Assembly (NCBI GenBank): GCA_018241165.1
Contig: JAFEEK010000135.1
Location: 1 to 5,247 of the forward strand
DNA length: 5,247 nucleotides
Reading direction: 5' to 3'
Source: Pseudomonadota bacterium
GTDB taxonomy: Bacteria; Pseudomonadota; Gammaproteobacteria; Xanthomonadales; Rhodanobacteraceae
Position numbers and translations under genes: made by a program. The notes under the pieces were generated by a model, which was not told the origin of the DNA, made no database searches, and saw nothing but the letters and a program-made list of their open reading frames with translations. Positions within the stretch are counted from its first letter, which is position 1, and the number at the start of each line of letters is the position of its first letter. Below are positions 1 through 5,247 of the stretch, one piece after another.

Positions 1-57
1 ATCTTACCAAGATGCACTGTGTCGCCGCGGCGGGTAGACTTGTGCGTTCGCTTGCTC

Positions 58-62
58 GAGGT
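58..62 (+). promoter_or_regulatory. Ribosome binding site of the M20 peptidase
   Basis: GAGGT lies six bases (counted from GAGG) before the ATG at 68 and supports that start over any upstream in-frame codon. No convincing promoter is visible in the 67 bases available upstream, so the gene's promoter may lie outside the window. Confidence 0.6.
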
Positions 63-67
63 ATCGC

Positions 68-1558
68 ATGGACTCCGCCAAGATCCGCAATTCCGTTTCC
101 GCGCTGTGGGACGACCAAATCGTGCCGCAACTCGTGGAGTACATCCGCATTCCGAACAAGTCGCCGATGTTCGATGCGCAATGGGCCGAGCACGGCCACA
201 TGGACAAGGCCGTGGCGCAGCTTTCCATGTGGGCCAAGTCGCAGCCGATCGCCGGCATGCATCTGGATGTGGTGCGCCTGCCGAATCGCACACCCCTGAT
301 CTTCATCGACATTCCCGCATTCGGCGGCGCAGCGGTTGGCGACGACTGCGTGCTGCTTTACGGGCACCTGGACAAGCAGCCGGAAATGACCGGCTGGGCC
401 GCGCATCTGGGCCCATGGAAACCCGTCATCGAGGGCGACCGCCTGTACGGACGCGGCGGCGCCGACGACGGCTACGCGATCTTCGGCTCGCTCGCCGCGA
501 TTCGCGCCTTGCAGGAAGCCGGCGTGCCGCACGCGCGTTGCGTGGTGCTGATCGAGGCCTGCGAAGAGTCCGGCAGCTACGACCTGCCGTTCTACGTGGA
601 TCATCTGGCCGCGCGCATCGGCAAGCCGAGTTTGATCGTGTGCCTGGATTCGGGCTGCGGCAACTACGACCAGTTGTGGCTGACGACATCGCTGCGCGGG
701 TTGTCCGGCGGCAACCTCACGGTCAAGGTGCTGGAGGAAGGCGTGCATTCGGGCGACGCCTCCGGCATCGTGGCGTCGAGCTTCCGCATCCTGCGCAACC
801 TGTTGTCGCGGCTTGAAGACGCCGCCACCGGCAAGATCGTGCCGAAGGAACTGTACGTCGAGATTCCCGCGCAACGCGTCGAGCAGGCACGACAAACTGC
901 GCAAGTCCTCGGCGACGAGGTGTATTCGAAGTTTCCGTTCGTGGCCGGCATGCGGCCGGTCGAATCCGATCCGGTTGAACTCGTGCTCAATCGCACGTGG
1001 CGGCCGGCGCTGTCGGTGACTGGCGTCGCTGGCCTGCCGCCGCTGGAATCGGCCGGCAACGTGCTGCGTCCGTCCACCGCGGTCAAGCTGTCGCTGCGCC
1101 TGCCGCCGACGCTGGACGGCAACGCCGCCGGCGAGCGCGTCAAGCGCCTGCTCGAAGCCGATCCGCCGTATGGCTGCAAGGTCGAATTCGCGCTGGAAAA
1201 AGCCTCGTCCGGCTGGAACGCGCCGGCGCTGGCGCCGTGGCTGGAAGCATCCGTCGACGCCGCCTCGCGTGAATTCTTCGGCCCGCCGCCGGCCTACAAC
1301 GGCGAAGGCGGCAGCATCCCGTTCATGGGCATGCTCGGCGAGAAATTCCCCGGCGCACAGTTCCTCATCACCGGCGTGCTCGGTCCGCACTCGAATGCGC
1401 ATGGTCCGAACGAGTTCCTGCACATTCCCACCGGCAAGCGCGTGAGCATGTGCGTGGCGCAAGTCGTCGCCGACCACTTCCATGCGCAGCAAAAAGGCCT
1501 GACCGCTGGGGTTGCGGCGAGCGACAAGCACTCGCACCACGACGCTTCGTGCTGTTGA
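68..1558 (+). CDS. M20 family metallopeptidase (dipeptidase-like)
   Basis: Probable cytosolic zinc peptidase of the M20 family (carnosinase/PepV/ArgE-like), 496 residues, which would cleave dipeptides or similar amide substrates; the actual substrate cannot be read from sequence. The di-metal site is complete by motif: GHLD (H100, D102), GRGGADDG (bridging D133), EACEESGS (general base E166, ligand E167), CLDSG (D194) and SNAHGPNEF (H445). The GVHSGDASG segment (about 225-233) opens the lid/dimerisation domain, which runs to about residue 370. No signal peptide is visible. The ATG at 68 is preceded by GAGG at 58-61 with a 6-base spacer. Length is near that of CNDP-type dipeptidases. The last ten residues, KHSHHDASCC-like, lie beyond the fold's usual end and look metal-binding. 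The gene ends one base from the convergent cytochrome gene. Family is very likely; substrate is unknown. Confidence 0.95.
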   Translation: MDSAKIRNSVSALWDDQIVPQLVEYIRIPNKSPMFDAQWAEHGHMDKAVAQLSMWAKSQPIAGMHLDVVRLPNRTPLIFIDIPAFGGAAVGDDCVLLYGHLDKQPEMTGWAAHLGPWKPVIEGDRLYGRGGADDGYAIFGSLAAIRALQEAGVPHARCVVLIEACEESGSYDLPFYVDHLAARIGKPSLIVCLDSGCGNYDQLWLTTSLRGLSGGNLTVKVLEEGVHSGDASGIVASSFRILRNLLSRLEDAATGKIVPKELYVEIPAQRVEQARQTAQVLGDEVYSKFPFVAGMRPVESDPVELVLNRTWRPALSVTGVAGLPPLESAGNVLRPSTAVKLSLRLPPTLDGNAAGERVKRLLEADPPYGCKVEFALEKASSGWNAPALAPWLEASVDAASREFFGPPPAYNGEGGSIPFMGMLGEKFPGAQFLITGVLGPHSNAHGPNEFLHIPTGKRVSMCVAQVVADHFHAQQKGLTAGVAASDKHSHHDASCC

Positions 1559-1559
1559 G

Positions 1560-2450
1560 TCAGCGTTTGCCGGCGGGTAGCGTGCGCAAATAGGCCCAGA
1601 GCGCGTCGATCTCGGTGTCGCTCATGGTGCCGAGCGCGCGCCAGGGCATGAACGCATCGACGTCTTTCCCATCGGGTTTTTTGCCGTGGCGCAGGGCATT
1701 GTAGAAATCGGCCTTGCTCCACTTGCCGATGCCGCGCACCGGATCGGTGGTGATGTTGGCGGCATCCGCGAACGACGGCGGCGTGCCGGGCACGTGGCCA
1801 CCGCTGAAATCCGCACGATGGCAACCGGTGCAGCCCTGGGCCAGGTAGCGGCCGTATTCGACGGTCGGTGCGGCCTCGACCGTGGCGACGTGCGCGGCAT
1901 GCGGGTCCACGTGCAGGCCGTATGCAAGCGGCGCCTTGCCGAGCAGGAACAGCACGCGGATCAGCGGTCCGGCCAGAGGCGGCGCCATGACGCGGTCGAC
2001 GGGTGGGCGTGAGGCGATGTACGCCATGAGGTCGGCGGTGTCGGCATCGCTAAGGCCGGCGAAGTCGGTGGCCGGCATGTAGATCAGCAGATGGCCGTCC
2101 GTTCCGACGCCATGGCGGATCGCGCGTTCGAGTTTGATCGGGTCCGGTTCGCCCATGCCGCCGCGGCCGCGGGTCAGGTTCGGTCCGGCGATGCGACCAA
2201 CCGGAAACGACTCCACCAGAACCTTGCCGCCGAAATCGGAGTCGTGGCAATCCGTGCAACCGCGCGTGACCGCCAGATGTTCGCCGCGGGCGATGGCGGT
2301 CGCATCGGTTGGAATCGCCAGCGCCGGCTCGTCGACCTGGATGCGTTGCGCCAGCAGCTGGTTGCTGCGCCAATAGGCGAAGGCCATGCCCAGGATGGCC
2401 AAAACCACCACAATCAATACGAGTTTCCCCAACCAGCGCAGGTATCTCAC
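1560..2450 (-). CDS. Membrane-anchored diheme cytochrome c
   Basis: Class I-type c cytochrome with two heme-binding domains, expected to sit in the periplasm on an N-terminal membrane anchor and pass electrons between a dehydrogenase and the respiratory chain. Using the GTG start at 2450 it is 296 residues: a hydrophobic helix at about 10-27, then heme motif CTDCH (C65, C68, H69) and a second CTGCH (C207, C210, H211). Candidate axial methionines are M125 (YMPATDF) and M268 (FMPW). The two halves are similar in plan, as in the cytochrome subunits of alcohol or sugar-acid dehydrogenases, but no dehydrogenase subunit is adjacent, so the partner is unknown. An upstream TTG at 2474 keeps the frame open, but the GTG has a strong GGGGGAG site six bases ahead and puts the positively charged flank right before the helix. 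It is the last gene of a likely three-gene minus-strand transcript, 31 bases after the RNase stop. Confidence 0.92.
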   Translation of the reverse strand: MRYLRWLGKLVLIVVVLAILGMAFAYWRSNQLLAQRIQVDEPALAIPTDATAIARGEHLAVTRGCTDCHDSDFGGKVLVESFPVGRIAGPNLTRGRGGMGEPDPIKLERAIRHGVGTDGHLLIYMPATDFAGLSDADTADLMAYIASRPPVDRVMAPPLAGPLIRVLFLLGKAPLAYGLHVDPHAAHVATVEAAPTVEYGRYLAQGCTGCHRADFSGGHVPGTPPSFADAANITTDPVRGIGKWSKADFYNALRHGKKPDGKDVDAFMPWRALGTMSDTEIDALWAYLRTLPAGKR

Positions 2451-2456
2451 GTCGAT

Positions 2457-2463
2457 CTCCCCC
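2457..2463 (-). promoter_or_regulatory. Shine-Dalgarno deciding the GTG start of the cytochrome
   Basis: On the minus strand GGGGGAG is followed by a six-base spacer (ATCGAC) and GTG at 2450-2448. The site would lie inside the coding sequence if the TTG at 2474 were used, so it argues for the shorter 296-residue protein. Confidence 0.7.
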
Positions 2464-2481
2464 GGTTGTCCCAATCAAGGA

Positions 2482-3150
2482 TCAGCGCGCTGCAGGTATG
2501 GTCAAGGCGCCGGCGCGGCAAGTGTTGCGCACGCGCCCGCCGCATGCCTGCGGTGCGAGCGAATCGCGGTTCAGGCACACGCGCACTTCGGTCAACGTGC
2601 CGCCGTCGCGACATACGACGCTGAGCATGTTCGCGTCCAGGCCCGGATTGCTCGTGGCGAATGCGCGCACGATGTCGCCGGCGCTCATCGCGGGTGGCTT
2701 GCGCGGCGTGGTCAGGGCCTGTGGAAATTTCACGCTGGCAAACGCGCGGTCGGCCAGTTCGAAGTAACCGGCGGGATCCAGGCCCGTGCAGGCGCCGTGG
2801 GTTTCCCACTCGTGCGCGATCAGGCGCCGGCTCGGCATGAAGGCCAGCGCGCGCTGGATCGTGGTTTCTTCCGGCGTGGCAATCGTGGCGCAATGTTCGG
2901 GCCCGAAGCCTTTGCGATTTTGCGGCCACAATCCGTGCAGCACGAAGCCGTAGCCGCGACGCCGGCATTGGGTCTCGTCGTCCGGATGGGTCAGGCAATA
3001 GCTCGGCGACCACGACAGCGACATCAGCCAGTAATCGAAATTTCCGGCCCGGTCGTTGCTGCTGCGGTGGCCATGCCCGCGCGCGAATGCGAGGGTTGCG
3101 ACGCTCAGGGCAAACAAACCGATCAGTGCGGCGCGGCGGGGAAGGGACAT
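2482..3150 (-). CDS. Ribonuclease T2 family protein (RNase I-like), secreted
   Basis: Endoribonuclease of the T2 family, which cleaves RNA through a 2',3'-cyclic phosphate with little base specificity; bacterial members act in the periplasm or outside the cell. The 222-residue product starts with a signal peptide (RR, hydrophobic stretch 8-20, likely cleavage after AFA at 21-23). Active-site block CAS I is FVLHGLWPQ (catalytic H72, W75); CAS II is HEWETHGAC (H113, E114, H118). Eight cysteines (52, 62, 87, 121, 180, 192, 203, 211) could form four disulfides, consistent with export. The usual CAS II lysine, second-shell to the scissile phosphate, is T117 here. The length is somewhat shorter than E. 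coli RNase I. GGAG at 3158-3161, seven bases before the ATG, supports the start. It sits 29 bases after the DUF488 gene and 31 before the cytochrome, so co-transcription is likely. Confidence 0.95.
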   Translation of the reverse strand: MSLPRRAALIGLFALSVATLAFARGHGHRSSNDRAGNFDYWLMSLSWSPSYCLTHPDDETQCRRRGYGFVLHGLWPQNRKGFGPEHCATIATPEETTIQRALAFMPSRRLIAHEWETHGACTGLDPAGYFELADRAFASVKFPQALTTPRKPPAMSAGDIVRAFATSNPGLDANMLSVVCRDGGTLTEVRVCLNRDSLAPQACGGRVRNTCRAGALTIPAAR

Positions 3151-3179
3151 GTGCGATCTCCGTCGAAGGGGAATGCGGG

Positions 3180-3527
3180 TCAGCGTTGCAGGTATTCGCG
3201 CAGGGCGGTCGCGTTGCAGTGTTCGGTATCGGCGGCGGCGTAGACGAAGGTGACGGTTCCCTTTGCGGTCAGTTCGCGCAACGTGGCCAGCGCCGGATTC
3301 GTCTTGAGTTCCGCGAAATAGCGTTTGCGGAATTCAATCCACTTCGCCGGATCGTGGCCGAACCACTGGCGCAGTTGCGTGCTCGGCGCGACATCGCGCA
3401 GCCAGGCATCGAGCTTGAGGAACTCCTTCGACTTGCCGCGCGGCCACAGGCGATCGACGAGGATGCGCTTGCCGTCCGACCTGGCGGGCGCTTCCTTGGC
3501 ATGTTTCAGACGTATGGTTGCCGGCAT
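3180..3527 (-). CDS. DUF488 family protein, YeaO-like
   Basis: Small cytosolic protein of 115 residues in the DUF488 family, whose biochemical role is not established. The family signature is clear: SDGKRILVDRLWPRG (about 17-31), then LDAWLRDVAPST (39-50), LRQWFGHDPAKW (52-63), FRKRYFAEL (66-74) and the C-terminal beta strand/helix TFVYAAADTEHCNA (93-106). This order and length match E. coli YeaO, though I have not aligned them by tool. An open frame extends upstream to 3557, but the ATG at 3527 is chosen because GAGGTG lies at 3532-3537 with a four-base gap and because the domain begins right after it. It is the first gene of the minus-strand run ahead of the RNase and cytochrome. Its promoter should lie in the divergent region shared with the SET gene. 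Confidence 0.9.
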   Translation of the reverse strand: MPATIRLKHAKEAPARSDGKRILVDRLWPRGKSKEFLKLDAWLRDVAPSTQLRQWFGHDPAKWIEFRKRYFAELKTNPALATLRELTAKGTVTFVYAAADTEHCNATALREYLQR

Positions 3528-3567
3528 GGCGCACCTCGCTTGCATCGACTGGCGCAAGATTGCTCGC

Positions 3568-3592
3568 GCGGCGCATGCGGGTCAAGCGCCGC
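3568..3592. repeat. 7-bp GC-rich inverted repeat, possible operator
   Basis: The arms GCGGCGC (3568-3574) and GCGCCGC (3586-3592) are perfect reverse complements separated by 11 bases. The element covers the expected -35 position of the SET promoter and the TTGACC of the opposite strand, so a protein bound here could affect both genes. In sequence this GC-rich such repeats also arise by chance, so its function is only a suggestion. Confidence 0.35.
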
Positions 3593-3608
3593 TGCATCAA
3601 GCTATAAT
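3579..3608 (+). promoter_or_regulatory. Promoter of the SET-domain gene (perfect TATAAT -10)
   Basis: TATAAT at 3603-3608 matches the sigma-70 -10 consensus in all six bases, unusual in such GC-rich surroundings. The best -35 is GGGTCA at 3579-3584 (3 of 6) with an 18-base spacer; there is no extended TG motif. Transcription would start near 3615, giving a leader of about 20 bases before the ATG at 3636. The weak -35 hints at a need for an activator or a low basal rate. Confidence 0.6.
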
Positions 3609-3635
3609 CGGCGACCTTTCCCGATCCCGTTCGTC

Positions 3636-4103
3636 ATGGCCAAACGCATCGTTCGCCGCCGCTCGCCGATCCATGGCAACGGCGTTTTCGCCGCCCGCGA
3701 CCTGCCGGCGCGCACTGAAGTCATCGAGTATCGCGGAACGCTGCGCACCCACGCCCAGGCCGACCGCGCCTACGGCAACGATGTCGACAGCGGCCACACG
3801 TTCCTGTTCACGCTCAACGACAAATACCTGATCGATGCCAATGTCGACGGCAACGACGCGCGCTGGATCAACCACAGCTGCGCACCGAACTGCCAGGCCT
3901 GGGTGATCGAGCACGCGAGCGGCAACCCGCGCCGCGATCGCGTTGTCATCGAGACGCGGCGTCGCATCCGCAAGGGCGAAGAACTTACCTACGATTACGG
4001 CATTACCCTGGCCGAACGCCACACCGCCAGACTCAAGCGCATCTGGGCCTGTCGCTGCGGCGCAAAGAAATGTACGGGGACCCTGCTCAAGCCCAAGCGT
4101 TGA
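3636..4103 (+). CDS. SET domain protein-lysine N-methyltransferase with post-SET motif
   Basis: A compact 155-residue SET-domain protein, expected to transfer a methyl group from S-adenosylmethionine to lysine on an unknown protein. The SET core is complete: HGNGVFA (13-19) for cofactor contact, RGT (33-35), WINHSCAPNCQA (77-88) forming the pseudoknot strand, and ELTYDYG (116-122) with the catalytic tyrosine (Y119 or Y121). It ends in a post-SET motif, CRCGAKKC (C139, C141, C146), which with C82 of NHSC can hold a zinc ion and close the lysine channel as in eukaryotic enzymes. There is no pre-SET or other domain and no signal peptide. The frame is open back to 3087 antisense to the DUF488 gene, but the SET fold starts right at the ATG at 3636 and the promoter lies just before it. 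No Shine-Dalgarno is recognisable. Target could be a ribosomal or nucleoid protein; that is speculation. Confidence 0.93.
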   Translation: MAKRIVRRRSPIHGNGVFAARDLPARTEVIEYRGTLRTHAQADRAYGNDVDSGHTFLFTLNDKYLIDANVDGNDARWINHSCAPNCQAWVIEHASGNPRRDRVVIETRRRIRKGEELTYDYGITLAERHTARLKRIWACRCGAKKCTGTLLKPKR

Positions 4104-4142
4104 TGACGGCGCAGCGCGTGCCGGCGGCAGGTTCGCCCGCTT
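4104..4142. other. Short convergent intergenic gap
   Basis: This 39-base gap lies between the stops of the SET gene and the epimerase gene. It is GC-rich, but I see no hairpin followed by a T-run on either strand, so no intrinsic terminator can be called. Confidence 0.5.
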
Positions 4143-5150
4143 TCAGACCCGATAGAATTCGCGATACCAGGCGACGAAGCGGCGGATGCCGGCCGCGACC
4201 GGCGTCGCTGGCGCGTAGCCGGTGTCGCGCATGAGTTCTGCCACATCGGCCGCGGTATCGGGCACATCGCCGGGCTGCAGCGGCAGCAGGATCTTGTCCG
4301 CCTTGCGCCCGAGGCAATCTTCAAGAACCTCGATGTAGTCGGCGAGCTGCACCGGCTGGTGGTTGCCGATGTTGTAGACCCGATACGGGGCGGAAGAGGT
4401 CGCCGGATTGGGCTGCAGCGGATCGAACGCCGGGTCCGGAGCCGCGACGCGGTCAAGCGTGCGGATCACGCCTTCGACGATGTCGTCGATATAGGTGAAA
4501 TCGCGCGTGTGCTTGCCGTGGTTGAACACCTCGATGGGTTCGCCGGCGAGGATCTTGCGCGTGAACACGAACAATGCCATGTCCGGCCTTCCCCACGGGC
4601 CGTACACGGTGAAGAAGCGCAATCCGGTGGTCGGCAGCGCGTACAGATGGCTGTAGGTATGCGCCATCAGTTCGTTCGCTTTCTTGGTCGCCGCGTACAG
4701 GCTGACCGGATGATCGACGGCGTCCTGCACCGAAAACGGCAACTTGCGGTTGGCGCCGTAGACCGAACTGGACGATGCGTATACCAAATGTTCGACCTGC
4801 CCGTGGCGGCAGGCTTCGAGCACGTTCATGAAGCCGACCAGGTTCGCCTCGACGTAGGCGTGCGGATTCTGGATCGAGTAGCGCACGCCGGCCTGTGCGG
4901 CGAGGTTGACCACGCGCTGCGGCCTGAAATCGGCGAACGCCGCTTCGAGTGCGGCGCGGTCTTCCAGTGCAGCGCGGACGAAGCGGAAATTGCGCTGCGG
5001 CGCCAGCCGCGCCAGGCGCGCTTCTTTCAGCGCGGGGTCGTAATAGGCATTGACGTTGTCGTAGCCGAGTACCTGGTTGCCGCGCGCGAGCAGGCGTTCG
5101 GACAGGGCTGCGCCGATGAATCCGGCGGCGCCGGTGACGAGGATGCGCAT
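4143..5150 (-). CDS. UDP-glucuronate 4-epimerase-type NAD-dependent epimerase
   Basis: Extended short-chain dehydrogenase/reductase of 335 residues that would interconvert UDP-glucuronate and UDP-galacturonate, or an N-acetylated equivalent, in the cytosol for surface polysaccharide synthesis. It has the NAD motif GAAGFIG (7-13), the acidic ribose-binding D31, [11 protein letters not shown] (82-92), the catalytic ASSSSVYG stretch (125-132), YAATK (Y152, K156) and [15 protein letters not shown] (178-192), typical of the CapI/UDP-GlcA 4-epimerase group. The C-terminal part holds [20 protein letters not shown] and [10 protein letters not shown]. The ATG at 5150 is preferred: it gives the family-typical MRILVTG and has GGA seven bases ahead. 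The ATG at 5156 (two residues more) is the alternative. The upstream dehydrogenase stops only 13 bases before this start, so the two are surely co-transcribed and may be translationally coupled. The precise sugar is inferred. Confidence 0.93.
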   Translation of the reverse strand: MRILVTGAAGFIGAALSERLLARGNQVLGYDNVNAYYDPALKEARLARLAPQRNFRFVRAALEDRAALEAAFADFRPQRVVNLAAQAGVRYSIQNPHAYVEANLVGFMNVLEACRHGQVEHLVYASSSSVYGANRKLPFSVQDAVDHPVSLYAATKKANELMAHTYSHLYALPTTGLRFFTVYGPWGRPDMALFVFTRKILAGEPIEVFNHGKHTRDFTYIDDIVEGVIRTLDRVAAPDPAFDPLQPNPATSSAPYRVYNIGNHQPVQLADYIEVLEDCLGRKADKILLPLQPGDVPDTAADVAELMRDTGYAPATPVAAGIRRFVAWYREFYRV

Positions 5151-5163
5151 GGACATATCCGGT

Positions 5164-5247
5164 TCAGAGCCTGTCGTCGACTGCCTCGCGCGGCAGCACT
5201 TGTTTCACGTCGAACAGCACGGCGCCGGGTTTGCCGAGGGCGCGAAT
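5164..5247 (-). CDS. Nucleotide-sugar dehydrogenase, C-terminal end (TviB/WbpO type), partial
   Basis: The minus strand from the window edge is open for 27 codons and ends in TGA at 5166-5164. The translated tail reads [15 protein letters not shown], then [12 protein letters not shown]. The pattern of a Gly-Lys-Pro-Gly turn, a buried FDVK strand and a terminal acidic-D-x-RL is what I recall for the end of UDP-N-acetylglucosamine/galactosamine 6-dehydrogenases (TviB, WbpO). These oxidise a UDP-hexosamine to its uronic acid with two NAD. It directly precedes the epimerase, the same pairing as TviB-TviC in Vi antigen synthesis. Only the tail is visible, so no catalytic residue can be checked and a related UDP-glucose dehydrogenase remains possible. 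Confidence 0.75.
   Translation of the reverse strand: MRALGKPGAVLFDVKQVLPREAVDDRL

Larger units (their letters stand above)
3528..3635. promoter_or_regulatory. Divergent promoter region between DUF488 and SET genes
   Basis: This 108-base stretch separates two divergently transcribed genes and must contain the promoters of both if each is independently expressed. It holds a consensus TATAAT on the plus strand, a TTGACC (5 of 6 to the -35 consensus) on the minus strand at 3585-3580, and a 7-bp inverted repeat overlapping that hexamer. A matching minus-strand -10 is poor: the best is AATCTT at 3561-3556 with an 18-base spacer, 3 of 6. Confidence 0.5.

Noticed and set aside
35..40. TAGACT as a -10 box for the M20 gene
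   Set aside because: Four of six matches but no credible -35 at 16-18 bases upstream.
19..816. 265-codon open frame on the plus strand overlapping the M20 gene
   Set aside because: It is out of frame with a clear M20 peptidase, is Arg-rich and low in complexity, and shows no domain; it is a GC-driven shadow.
2451..2474. TTG start giving an eight-residue-longer cytochrome
   Set aside because: No ribosome site precedes it, and the strong GGGGGAG site lies downstream and serves the GTG at 2450.
2386..3243. 285-codon plus-strand open frame antisense to the RNase and cytochrome genes
   Set aside because: The opposite strand carries unmistakable RNase T2 and cytochrome motifs; the antisense product has no recognisable features.
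3528..3557. Ten-residue upstream extension of the DUF488 protein
   Set aside because: The ATG at 3527 has a good GAGGTG site and begins at the family's usual N-terminus; the extension would contain that site.
3087..3635. 183-codon N-terminal extension of the SET frame
   Set aside because: It is antisense to the DUF488 gene and RNase signal peptide, lacks any fold, and the SET domain plus promoter place the start at 3636.
4104..4142. Bidirectional terminator between the SET and epimerase genes
   Set aside because: Only weak four-base pairings and no T-run on either strand.
1..5247. CRISPR array, insertion sequence, tRNA or long direct repeats
   Set aside because: No regularly spaced repeats, transposase motifs or tRNA-like folds were seen; nearly all bases are explained by conserved coding genes.

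Overview
This is a gene-dense, high-GC window holding six identifiable protein genes, one of them cut by the window edge. I see no RNA gene, mobile element or CRISPR array. The gene complement and base composition fit a gammaproteobacterium of the Xanthomonadales/Rhodanobacteraceae kind: an M20 dipeptidase, a periplasmic RNase T2, a YeaO-type DUF488 protein, a small SET-domain protein with a post-SET cysteine motif, and a UDP-sugar epimerase next to a UDP-sugar dehydrogenase. That taxonomic placement is inference from gene content, not from a marker gene.

Layout. A plus-strand M20 metallopeptidase (68-1558) converges, with a single base between stop codons, on a minus-strand run of three genes. 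Read in transcription order these are a DUF488/YeaO-family protein (3527-3180), a secreted RNase T2 (3150-2482) and a membrane-anchored diheme cytochrome c (2450-1560). Gaps of about 30 bp and good Shine-Dalgarno sequences suggest one transcript. The three do not form a pathway I recognise. A 108-bp divergent intergenic region (3528-3635) separates this run from a plus-strand SET-domain lysine methyltransferase gene (3636-4103). That region has a perfect TATAAT box and a 7-bp GC-rich inverted repeat lying where the -35 should be.

The SET gene converges on a minus-strand UDP-glucuronate 4-epimerase-type gene (5150-4143). It follows the last 27 codons of a nucleotide-sugar dehydrogenase (TviB/WbpO type, 5247-5164). 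That pair looks like the edge of a surface-polysaccharide locus: the dehydrogenase makes a UDP-uronic acid and the epimerase inverts C4.

Most of the window is ordinary chromosomal coding sequence, and I found no clear new multi-gene system. Items worth a second look are the eukaryotic-style SET/post-SET protein and its promoter, the Lys-to-Thr change in the RNase T2 active-site motif, the His/Cys tail of the M20 peptidase, and the unexplained DUF488-RNase-cytochrome cluster.
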